Origin: Rhodospirillales bacterium
GTDB taxonomy: Bacteria; Pseudomonadota; Alphaproteobacteria; ATCC43930; CGMCC-115725
Assembly (NCBI GenBank): GCA_028288725.1
Contig: JAQGIC010000068.1
Span: 1 to 39,685, forward strand
Length of the DNA: 39,685 nt
Direction: 5' to 3'
Below the pieces are notes generated by a model, which did no database searches, was not told the origin of the DNA, and was given only the letters and a program-made list of their open reading frames with translations. Positions 8,122 through 16,515 of this stretch are shown here, piece by piece (the first letter of the stretch is position 1; each line of letters begins with the position of its first letter). The translations under genes were made by a program, and so were the position numbers.

Positions 8122-8263
8122 TCCACACTCTCCATCCGCATCCGTTGCGGCGGCTAAGTGAAGCCCGGGATTGGTTAATTTAGTGCTGTCGGACGGAACC
8201 GGACAGGCCGATCGGCGGTTTCCGTAGCGCCTGGGAGATCGCGAATGACCGAATGCGTGCGAA

Positions 8264-9733
8264 TTGGACGCTGATCAGCCGGTTCAAGCAGCCGGCCAGC
8301 CGGTTCAAGCAACCGGCCGGGCGATTCTGGAAACGGACATTCCCGCCCGCCTGGATCGGCTGGTCTGGAGTCGCTTCCATACGCTCGTCATCGCCGCACT
8401 CGGCATCACCTGGATCCTGGACGGGCTGGAGGTCACGCTGGCCGGGGCCGTGTCCGGCGCGCTGCAGGCCAGCCCCCGGCTGCATCTGAGCGACGGCGAC
8501 ATCGGGCTCGCCGCCAGCGCCTATCTGATCGGCGCGGTCGGCGGCGCGCTGTATTTCGGTTGGCTGACCGACCGGCTCGGCCGCAAGAAGCTGTTCAACA
8601 TCACCCTGCTGCTCTACCTGATCTCGACGGTCTTGAGCGCCTGCGCGGTCGATTTCTGGAGCTTCGCGCTGTTCCGCGCGCTGACCGGCGCCGGCATCGG
8701 CGGCGAATATGCGGCAATCAATTCGGCGATCCAGGAATTGATCCCGGCGCGGCTGCGCGGCCGGACCGATCTGCTGGTCAACGGCAGCTTCTGGCTGGGA
8801 GCAGCGGCCGGGGCGGGCGGGGCGGTCTGGCTGCTGCAGCCGGGCTTTCTGCCGCCGGACATCGGCTGGCGCCTCGCCTTCGGCATCGGCGCGGTGCTGG
8901 GTCTGGTCGTGCTGCTGCTGCGCCATTGGGTCCCGGAAAGCCCGCGCTGGCTGATGACCAAGGGGCGGCTGATTGAGGCGAGCCGAATCCTGGCCGATAT
9001 CGAGCGGCGCTGCGAACAGCCGGCACCGTCCGGCCTGTCCCGGATCAGGATCCACGCGCGGGTCCATTCGATCGGCTTCGTGGATCTGAGCCGGGCGCTG
9101 CTGCGCGGCCATCCGCGCCGGGTCGTGCTGGGCCTGGTGCTGATGACTGCCCAGGCCTTCTTCTACAATGCGATCTTCTTCACCTATCCCCTTGTTCTAG
9201 GACGATTCTACCAGGTCCCGGCCGATCGCATCGGGCTCTATATCCTGCCGTTCGCGGCCGGCAATTTCTTCGGGCCGATGATCCTGGGGCGCTTCTTCGA
9301 CACGGTCGGGCGCAAGGCGATGATAGCCGGCACCTATGCAATGTCCGGGCTGCTCCTGATCCTGCTCGCGGGATTGTTCGTGCGCGATCTGCTCGACGCG
9401 ACGGAGCAGACGATCGGCTGGAGCGTGATCTTCTTCTTCGCCTCCGCGGCGGCAAGCTCGGCCTACCTGACCGTGGCCGAGAGCTTTCCGTTGGAGATCC
9501 GCGCGCTGGTCATCGCGCTGTTCTATGCCATCGGCACCGCGGTCGGCGGCGTCGCCGGACCGGCGCTGTTCGGCCATCTGATCGGCACCGGCGAGCGGCT
9601 GCAGGTCGGCGGCGGTTATGTCTTCGCCGCGGCGCTGATGCTGGTCGCTGCTGGGGTCGAGCTGTGGATCGGGCTGAAATCCGAAGGCAGGTCGCTCGAG
9701 GATATCGCCCGGCCGCTGGCGGGTGTCGACTGA
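8264..9733 (+). CDS. MFS transporter (sugar/aromatic-acid symporter type)
   Basis: 489 residues with 12 predicted membrane segments. Family marks: FGWLTDRLGRKKLF (loop 2-3, the MFS signature), ALFRALTGAGIGGEY, WVPESPRWLMTKGR in the central loop, and FFDTVGRKAMI in the second half. It resembles the metabolite:H+ symporters for organic or aromatic acids. No ATG is available upstream of the first membrane segment in this frame. The first start after the in-frame TGA at 8246 is the TTG at 8264, so the N-terminal 20 residues (a QPVQAAG/QPVQATG duplication) are uncertain. It is divergent from the acyl operon. The substrate is unknown; export or import of a carboxylic acid would fit either neighbour (acyl operon or pobA), but this is a guess. 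Confidence 0.85.
   Translation: MDADQPVQAAGQPVQATGRAILETDIPARLDRLVWSRFHTLVIAALGITWILDGLEVTLAGAVSGALQASPRLHLSDGDIGLAASAYLIGAVGGALYFGWLTDRLGRKKLFNITLLLYLISTVLSACAVDFWSFALFRALTGAGIGGEYAAINSAIQELIPARLRGRTDLLVNGSFWLGAAAGAGGAVWLLQPGFLPPDIGWRLAFGIGAVLGLVVLLLRHWVPESPRWLMTKGRLIEASRILADIERRCEQPAPSGLSRIRIHARVHSIGFVDLSRALLRGHPRRVVLGLVLMTAQAFFYNAIFFTYPLVLGRFYQVPADRIGLYILPFAAGNFFGPMILGRFFDTVGRKAMIAGTYAMSGLLLILLAGLFVRDLLDATEQTIGWSVIFFFASAAASSAYLTVAESFPLEIRALVIALFYAIGTAVGGVAGPALFGHLIGTGERLQVGGGYVFAAALMLVAAGVELWIGLKSEGRSLEDIARPLAGVD
8277..8318 (+). repeat. 21-bp tandem duplication at the MFS gene start
   Basis: Two adjacent 21-bp units beginning AGCCGGTTCAAGCA, at 8277-8297 and 8298-8318, differ at one base (G8291 versus A8312). 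They encode QPVQAAG and QPVQATG if translation starts at the TTG at 8264. Confidence 0.8.
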
Positions 9734-9790
9734 GCAGCGTTGCGTCGCCTTGGGTTCCCCGGGCCGCCCACTGCTGCTAAATCACCGCCC

Positions 9791-10561
9791 ATGAGCTTTC
9801 ACGTCGTCGCCTTCTATCAATTCGTCCGCCTGCCCGATTGCGCGGCGCTGCAGGCACCCGTACGCCAATTCTGCGCGGACCGGAGGCTGACCGGCACGCT
9901 GCTGCTGGCGCCGGAAGGCATCAACGGCACGCTCGCCGGCAGCGCGGCGGCGATCGACGCGCTGATCGCGGCGTTGACCGGCCCGGGTTTGTTCGGCGGC
10001 CGCCTCGACAATCTGGAACTGAAGCGTTCGACCGCCGCCGCGATGCCGTTCGGCCGGCTCAAGGTCCGGGTGAAGCGCGAGATCGTGGCGCTGGGCGATC
10101 CCGCGACCGATCCGACCCGCCGGGTCGGCACCTATGTGGAACCCGCCGACTGGAACGCGCTGCTGGCGACGCCCGACCTGGTGCTGATCGACACGCGCAA
10201 CGCGTTCGAGGTCGCGATGGGCAGCTTCGACGGCGCGCTCGACCCGGGAACCGAGCGGTTCAGTCAGTTCCGTGATTTCGTGTCCCGGACGCTCGACCCG
10301 CGAACCCATAGAAAGGTCGCGATGTTCTGCACCGGCGGCATCCGCTGCGAAAAGGCGAGCGCCTATATGCTCTCCCAGGGGTTCGACACGGTCTATCATC
10401 TGAAGGGCGGCATCCTGAAATATCTGGAACAGGTGCCAACCGAAGCGAGCCGCTGGTCGGGCGATTGCTTCGTGTTCGACGAGCGCGTGGCGCTGGGACA
10501 TGGGCTGGTCGAACGGCCGGACGCCGCGCGCGGCCAGCGGAAAGGACAATCCGATGAATGA
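9791..10561 (+). CDS. trhO: tRNA uridine(34) hydroxylase TrhO (YceA, rhodanese-like)
   Basis: 256 residues from the ATG at 9791; the frame opens at 9740 but MSFHVVAFYQF is the conserved N-terminus. Domain order is an acylphosphatase-like N-terminal part with LLLAPEGINGTLAG (37-50) and a rhodanese domain with LIDTRNAFEVAMGSF (132-146) and the active-site loop FCTGGIRCEKASA (Cys180). TrhO carries out oxygen-dependent hydroxylation of U34 in tRNA to ho5U. The C-terminal extension of E. coli YceA is missing, as in most alphaproteobacterial versions. The stop overlaps the slyX start by 8 bp. Confidence 0.95.
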   Translation: MSFHVVAFYQFVRLPDCAALQAPVRQFCADRRLTGTLLLAPEGINGTLAGSAAAIDALIAALTGPGLFGGRLDNLELKRSTAAAMPFGRLKVRVKREIVALGDPATDPTRRVGTYVEPADWNALLATPDLVLIDTRNAFEVAMGSFDGALDPGTERFSQFRDFVSRTLDPRTHRKVAMFCTGGIRCEKASAYMLSQGFDTVYHLKGGILKYLEQVPTEASRWSGDCFVFDERVALGHGLVERPDAARGQRKGQSDE

Positions 10562-10775
10562 CGCCGAAGCGCTGGCCCAGCGGATCGATGCGTTGGAGAT
10601 GCGCCTCGTCCATCAGGACGAGATCATCGAGGATCTGAACAAGACCGTGATCCAGCAATGGAAGCAGATCGATCTCCTGACCCACCGGGTCACCCGCCTG
10701 GGCGATCGGTTGGAGGCGGCCAAGGAAGGCGCCGGCCCGGATCCGCAACGCGAACCGCCGCCGCCTCACTACTAA
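10554..10775 (+). CDS. slyX: SlyX family protein
   Basis: 73 residues. LAQRIDALEMRLVHQDEIIEDLNKTVIQQWKQIDLLTHRVTRLGDRL is a continuous coiled coil with the SlyX family pattern, and the protein ends in the common PPPPHY tail. The molecular function of SlyX is not known. The ATG at 10554 lies inside the end of trhO (8-bp overlap), so the two are translated from one message. Confidence 0.92.
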   Translation: MNDAEALAQRIDALEMRLVHQDEIIEDLNKTVIQQWKQIDLLTHRVTRLGDRLEAAKEGAGPDPQREPPPPHY

Positions 10776-10865
10776 GCGCCGCATTATTGATCCCGCGAAC
10801 GCCGGCCCCGTGCTAGATTCGCATTCAGATCCCGCTCCGGCGGACCGCAAGTCATAGGAGACTCC

Positions 10866-11039
10866 ATGGCCTTCAAGCCGAACTACAATCAGCAGCGCGC
10901 CGAGCGCGACCGTCTGAAAAACGCCAAGAAGGAAGAAAAGCTGAAGCGCAAGCAGGAAGCTTTGGCCGAGCGTCGCGGCGCGGACGGTGAGCTTTTGGGC
11001 GAACCCGGATCCGACGAACAAGCCGAGCCGTCGGCATGA
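10866..11039 (+). CDS. Small conserved basic protein (hypothetical)
   Basis: 57 residues. The start MAFKPNYNQQRAERDR and the charged helix AKKEEKLKRKQEALAERR are followed by an acidic tail. AGGAG lies 8 bases before the ATG. Short proteins of exactly this pattern are widespread in Rhodospirillales and rhizobia without an assigned function. It has no signal peptide or membrane segment. The base composition and codon use match the neighbours. Confidence 0.8.
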   Translation: MAFKPNYNQQRAERDRLKNAKKEEKLKRKQEALAERRGADGELLGEPGSDEQAEPSA

Positions 11040-11079
11040 GCCGTTTGGTCACCCTTTTTTCGTATCGAGCAGTCTGATC

Positions 11080-11304
11080 ATGGCCCGCAAGAAAGCGACC
11101 GACAACGCGTTCGTATTTTTCGACGTCGTCTATGAAGACGGAGCCCGCACGTCCAATCGGAAGGTCGCGAGCAGCGAGTTGCTGGGGATGGACGGCGATT
11201 TGCCGGCCCGCACCATCATCGAAGCCGAGGACGAGAAAATCGGCCTCATGTCGGGCAAGCCGCGCGGCCCCATCAAGAGCTTCAACCGCTCGCCCGGCCA
11301 GTAA
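11080..11304 (+). CDS. Small conserved hypothetical protein
   Basis: 74 residues from the ATG at 11080, beginning MARKKATDNAFVFFDVVYEDG. It looks like a compact beta-rich domain followed by a basic tail (GKPRGPIKSFNRSPGQ). The frame is open upstream to 10987 but that overlaps the preceding gene, and the MARKK start fits known small alphaproteobacterial proteins. The 40 bp between the two small genes contain a T-run (ACCCTTTTTT) but no clear hairpin, so they may be co-transcribed. Function unknown. Confidence 0.75.
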   Translation: MARKKATDNAFVFFDVVYEDGARTSNRKVASSELLGMDGDLPARTIIEAEDEKIGLMSGKPRGPIKSFNRSPGQ

Positions 11305-11349
11305 CGTCGCTCCGCCCTCCACCAGGAACGGCGGTAGAGAGAGTTTGGC

Positions 11350-11673
11350 CTAAACCGGGATCCAGGCCTCGGCCAGGATACGGATCGGCGGCAGCACCGC
11401 CAGATGGAATTCGAATTCGATCTGAACCGGTTCGAAGTCGGTCGCACTCTGGGCGCAATCGAGCGCCAGGGCCGCGGCCCCGGTGGCGCTGCGCGCGCTG
11501 CCGATGATCGTGGCGCCGGTCGGATCGGGCCAGCGCGAGAACACCGGCGCGCGACCATTGCGGAGCGCGGTCAGCAGGTCGCCCGCACGTTGCTGGTCAT
11601 GGTCCAGAATCACGCGTAGCGGCGAGGCGGCGAGGCCGGGGTATCTTGCGGTATGGGGCGCGGCCAGACTCAT
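11350..11673 (-). CDS. Hypothetical protein
   Basis: 107 residues, with AGGG six bases before the ATG at 11673. Beta-strand-like stretches (LRVILDHDQQ, GATIIGSARSA, EFEFHLAVLPPIRI) suggest a small all-beta domain. I see no signal peptide, metal motif or catalytic motif and do not recognise the family. It ends 46 bp from the convergent small gene. It is divergent from pobA, so it may share the control region at 11674-11844. Confidence 0.6.
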   Translation of the reverse strand: MSLAAPHTARYPGLAASPLRVILDHDQQRAGDLLTALRNGRAPVFSRWPDPTGATIIGSARSATGAAALALDCAQSATDFEPVQIEFEFHLAVLPPIRILAEAWIPV

Positions 11674-11773
11674 GTTCGACCCTCGGAAACAGGGACGGAG
11701 CCGATCTCCATCGAACGCACAACACCCGAGATCGGCCGAAAGTTCCTCCCCCCAGTTCCGCTCATCAGTTCAA

Positions 11774-13020
<1,247 letters not shown>

Positions 13021-13372
13021 CGGCGGGTCGGCAGCCGTCGGACCGCCGGTGGTACCCGCGGTCACGTAACCTCACGCCCATCGGATACCTCGTATCCCTG
13101 ATCCCAGACGACCGCCGCAGGGTGCCGCGGCGGAGCCGCTTTCTTGCGCTGTCGCCGCCCGTCGCCCGACTTCTCAGCCGGCCTGGAATTGTGGTCTCCG
13201 GCGATCGCTATTTATGGTTAAATTTATTCCAAATAGACTTCAGTAATCGTTCCAACACCTTAAAAAAAATAAAACCAAGAATCTCCCGATAAACGTGGAT
13301 CTAATATTAAAAGAAATTGTTATTCATCGGATGTTAAATAAAATGACGCTGTTGGCGTAAGGGGTACTTTTT
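13021..13372. other. Intergenic region with AT-rich leader
   Basis: 352 bp. The first 180 bp are GC-rich and featureless to me. From about 13200 the sequence becomes strikingly AT-rich, with runs such as TTTATGGTTAAATTTATTCC and TTAAAAAAAATAAAA, up to the autotransporter start. I see no ORF of note. It is probably the promoter region of the autotransporter gene, perhaps bound by a nucleoid protein. Confidence 0.6.
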
Positions 13373-15685
13373 ATGAAGCGAGCAACTTTTGTTTTTTCTT
13401 CTCTTGCGGTGGGTATGGCGATTTCATCACAAGCACTTGCCCGGCAACAGGCGGTGGGCCCCGGCGTCATTCCCTTGAATGCGACCGGCATGCTGAGCGG
13501 CGTGGACATGTCGGCGTCCGGCACAACCGGTACTCTGGGCGTCGGGGTGCCCGGCGGGCCGGAGACGGATATTCTGAGCAGCAACAACCCGTATGTCCCC
13601 GGCATGCTCGCCGTGACGACAGCTGTGTCCAGCCAGGGCAACATCGTTTTCAACAGCAGCTCGACCGTCTTTGGCGGCATCGGCGTGACCCAGCCGGGCG
13701 GGCCGTTTCTGCTCAATGTTTCCGGCGGCAACACCGGCGCCACGGTCAATCTGCTGGGACCGCTCTATGCGACCACGCTGAATGTGACCGGCACCGGCGC
13801 GGTGAATTTCAATAGCGGCTCCACCAACATTACCGCGACCAATTTCGCCGCCGACGGTACGATCAGCCTCGCGCCCAACACGACCGTCATCGGAGCGCTG
13901 ACCACGACGGCCGGTGCCGATACCGGGACCCTCCTGCTGGGCGGCGGCAGCGTGCTGAACGGTGCCGTGGGCGGTGCCGTCGGTCTGAGATCGATCAGCG
14001 TCCAGGGCGGCAGCGCGATCGCCGGCGTCACTGCGACCATCACCGGTGCGGTCAGTGCCTATTCCCTTTCGCTCGGCACCAACACGCTGAACATCGGCGG
14101 CGCGCTCACGATCGCCAATCTCGGGCCGGCCGGCGTGATCAACACGACGCTGGCCAGCCCATCGGTCTATGGCAACATCCGGCCGGTCGGTGCCACCAAT
14201 CTCGGTGCGACGCTCCAGGTCAACGTCACCGTTCCCTCGAGCGCCGTCATCCCGGTCGGAACGCAGTTCAATATCATCCAGACCCAGCCGGGCACGCAGC
14301 AGAGCGGCACCGACGGCAGTGTGGTGGCCGTCACGGTCAAGGACCCGACGAACCCGCTCTACTCCTTCCAGGCGACGCCGACGGCGGGCACGCTCGCGGG
14401 CGAGGTCACGATCCGGACCACCAGCGTCCCGCTGCTGGTTCCCCTGGCGCCGCCGGTCGGAGTGGTACTGCCGCCGACATTGCCGGTCGCGGTCGTCGTC
14501 GCACCGGTCCTGGTGGCGCTCACGCCAACCGTGGCACCGGTCGTGGTCGTCGCGCCCACTCCGACACCTACTCCCACTCCGACGCCTGCCCCGAGCGCCC
14601 CGTCCAATCCGGATCTGGCATCCGTCATCGCCCCGATAAACGCGCTGACGGATGCCGCGGCGGTGGTTCAGGCCGTGTCCCAATTGGCACCGTCGACCGC
14701 GAGCGAGGCCGCTCCGCTGGTTGCCTTCCAGGCCGCGCGCCAGTTCCAAAATCTCTGGCAGTCGCATCTCGAGACGGTCTTGTGCAACGAGAGCGCCCGT
14801 CCCCAGACGGATACCCAGGCCTGCGCGGGCAACGTCGAGGCCAGCAATTGGTGGCTCAAGGGCTTCGTCTATAGCGGCCGCCAGGACGCCCGGCAGTCCT
14901 TTGCCGCGTATGACACGACCATCCTCGGCACCATGATGGGCTATGATTTCCCGATCGCCCCCGACACGCGGGTGGGCTTGAGCATCGGCTTTGCCGACAG
15001 CTCGATCGACGAGAGCGGTGTCGCCAACAAGACCGATTTCCAGACCTATCAGGCGACCGCCTATATCGGCCACCGGAGCGGGCCCTGGTTCATCAACGGC
15101 GACGCCTCGATCGGCCTCAACGACTATACGGGGAACCGACAAATCGTGTTTCCCGGCGTCGATCGCACCGCCCGGGCCAAATACAGCGGCCAAACCTATG
15201 GCGTCTCGGCCTATACGGGCTACGACATCCCCGTCGATCAGTTCACGGTCACACCGCTCGCGTCGCTGCAATACACCAACATCAGGACCGACGGCTTTCA
15301 GGAAACCGGCGCCGGCGCGATCGATCTCCGCATCGCATCGCAAAATGACAGCTTCCTCGAATCCGGGCTGGGCGCGAAGGTCGCGCGCGATTTCAACGTT
15401 CCCTACGGCGTGCTCAAGCCCGAGGTCCACGCGAAATGGCTGCATGAGCTGAGCAACCCTACCTTGTCGCAGACCGCGGCCTTCACGGCGGCGGGATCGC
15501 CGTCATTCACCAGCCCGGGCCTGAAGACCAGCGCCGACACGCTCAATGCCGGCGCCAGCCTCACGCTGTACTCCTGCACCTGCGGCCCGCAGAGCTGGTC
15601 GATCGAAGCGGGCTATGACTACTTCGGTCGAAGCGATGGCTATGCGGCGCATCAGGGGATGATCAAGATCACCAGCCGCTTCTGA
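13373..15685 (+). CDS. Autotransporter (type V secretion) outer-membrane protein
   Basis: 770 residues. A signal peptide (MKRATFVFSSLAVGMAISSQALA) is followed by a repetitive, Gly/Thr/Asn-rich passenger (about 30-390) of the kind that forms a beta-helix, with stretches like TGTGAVNFNSGSTNITATNF. A Val/Pro segment and a (TP)n linker (about 385-410) come next, then a helix-rich stretch and a C-terminal beta-barrel from about 490 (NWWLKGFVYSGRQDARQSF) to the terminal aromatic KITSRF. Barrel strands such as TDFQTYQATAYIGHRSGPWFINGDAS fit the autotransporter family. The first codons are AT-rich, unlike the rest. Passenger function (adhesion or other) cannot be told. Two cysteine pairs (near 470-485, and SCTC near 740) are visible. 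Confidence 0.85.
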   Translation: MKRATFVFSSLAVGMAISSQALARQQAVGPGVIPLNATGMLSGVDMSASGTTGTLGVGVPGGPETDILSSNNPYVPGMLAVTTAVSSQGNIVFNSSSTVFGGIGVTQPGGPFLLNVSGGNTGATVNLLGPLYATTLNVTGTGAVNFNSGSTNITATNFAADGTISLAPNTTVIGALTTTAGADTGTLLLGGGSVLNGAVGGAVGLRSISVQGGSAIAGVTATITGAVSAYSLSLGTNTLNIGGALTIANLGPAGVINTTLASPSVYGNIRPVGATNLGATLQVNVTVPSSAVIPVGTQFNIIQTQPGTQQSGTDGSVVAVTVKDPTNPLYSFQATPTAGTLAGEVTIRTTSVPLLVPLAPPVGVVLPPTLPVAVVVAPVLVALTPTVAPVVVVAPTPTPTPTPTPAPSAPSNPDLASVIAPINALTDAAAVVQAVSQLAPSTASEAAPLVAFQAARQFQNLWQSHLETVLCNESARPQTDTQACAGNVEASNWWLKGFVYSGRQDARQSFAAYDTTILGTMMGYDFPIAPDTRVGLSIGFADSSIDESGVANKTDFQTYQATAYIGHRSGPWFINGDASIGLNDYTGNRQIVFPGVDRTARAKYSGQTYGVSAYTGYDIPVDQFTVTPLASLQYTNIRTDGFQETGAGAIDLRIASQNDSFLESGLGAKVARDFNVPYGVLKPEVHAKWLHELSNPTLSQTAAFTAAGSPSFTSPGLKTSADTLNAGASLTLYSCTCGPQSWSIEAGYDYFGRSDGYAAHQGMIKITSRF

Positions 15686-15898
15686 TCCCACCCGCAAAGC
15701 GGGATGGCAGGCGGCGGGACAGGCCCCGGCTCGAACTTGGCTCGTTCAAGGGCGCGCCGGGGAATGTCTCGCATGTGGCGACGGTCATGGTATGGCGCCC
15801 GTCGCCGCCTATTTCTTCCTGCAGGTCGAACGACGGCGCTGCACGGGCGCCGTCCGGCCGGCGGCCGGAGCGCCGCGCCTGAAACGGAGGATCCCTTC

Positions 15899-16045
15899 AT
15901 GCCTGCCCCCCTGTCCGCCCTGCGCAAAGTTGCGGCCACCGTCCTGCTTCTCTTCGCCCTCGGCGCCAGCCTCTCGGCCTGCGCCGACATCCATCCCGAC
16001 AATACGCCGCGCAGTCCTAAGTTCAGGGCCTATCTGCCTTATTGA
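15899..16045 (+). CDS. Small predicted lipoprotein
   Basis: 48 residues. A signal sequence (LRKVAATVLLLFALGASLSAC) ends in a lipobox LSAC, leaving a mature peptide of about 21 residues (starting CADIHPDN). GGAGG lies 8 bases before the ATG at 15899. Outer-membrane or inner-membrane anchoring cannot be decided; the residue after Cys is Ala, which would favour the outer membrane by the E. coli rule. It lies between the autotransporter and the secretion genes. Function unknown. Confidence 0.6.
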   Translation: MPAPLSALRKVAATVLLLFALGASLSACADIHPDNTPRSPKFRAYLPY

Positions 16046-16132
16046 GGAAGCGTTTCCTCTCCGGGCGTTTTGTGGCATGAAGAGGCCACGTGAAACTGGC
16101 ACGCCGCCTGCAGATTGAATCTCGAATTGGTT

Positions 16133-16160
16133 CGGGCCTGCCGAACCGCAGGCCCGTTTC
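16133..16160 (+). terminator. Hairpin upstream of the small sorting-tail protein
   Basis: CGGGCCTGC (16133-16141) and GCAGGCCCG (16148-16156) form a perfect 9-bp stem with a 6-base loop, followed by TTTCGCGTTTTG. This resembles a weak intrinsic terminator for the upstream lipoprotein message, or a leader hairpin for the next gene. Confidence 0.5.
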
Positions 16161-16181
16161 GCGTTTTGAGAGAGAAGAACC

Positions 16182-16379
16182 ATGAATTTCAACGCTTTCT
16201 GCAAGGCTGCCGCCCTGACGCTTGCAGTTTCGGCCATCGCTTCCCCGGCGTTCGCCGCCGTCAGCCCGGCTCCGGCCCCGGTCGCCGGTGCCAGCCTGCT
16301 CGGTCTCGGTGTGATCGTCGCCGGCGCGCTGGCCCTGCGCCGCCGCAACCGCGACAAGACCGCCGCCGCCAAGCATTGA
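16182..16379 (+). CDS. Mini-protein: signal peptide plus PEP-CTERM-like sorting tail
   Basis: 65 residues. A signal peptide (MNFNAFCKAAALTLAVSAIA, then SPAFA) is followed almost at once by PAPAPVAGASLLGLGVIVAGALALRRRNRDK: a proline-rich motif, one hydrophobic helix (about 35-52) and an Arg cluster (53-55). That three-part layout is typical of exosortase or related C-terminal sorting signals, though the canonical VPEP/VPLPA motif is not exact. Mature length would be about 40 residues, with no passenger domain. GAGAGAGAAG precedes the ATG. A GC-rich hairpin (CGCGCGGCC/GGCCGCGCG, 16387-16406) follows the stop. It sits 137 bp before the type I exporter genes on the same strand. Function unknown. 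Confidence 0.7.
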   Translation: MNFNAFCKAAALTLAVSAIASPAFAAVSPAPAPVAGASLLGLGVIVAGALALRRRNRDKTAAAKH

Positions 16380-16386
16380 GCGCCCA

Positions 16387-16409
16387 CGCGCGGCCTCGGC
16401 CGCGCGCGC
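16387..16409 (+). terminator. GC-rich hairpin after the mini-protein gene
   Basis: CGCGCGGCC (16387-16395) and GGCCGCGCG (16398-16406) are perfect complements, followed by CGCG and TTT. Starts 7 bases after the TGA. It is a plausible transcription stop or mRNA 3' end, though the T-run is short. Confidence 0.5.
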
Positions 16410-16515
16410 GTTTCCATTCATCGGAGCCGCCTCGCGCAGTGCCGGTGCCTGATTCTCGCAGACCGCATCGCGGGTTGCGAGAATTTGCATTTTTAGGCTT
16501 CGAAACGCCCGCTTC

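Noticed and set aside
13427-15445. 672-codon frame on the - strand
   Set aside because: It is the antisense shadow of the autotransporter gene; Arg/Asp/Gly-rich low-complexity translation with no domain.
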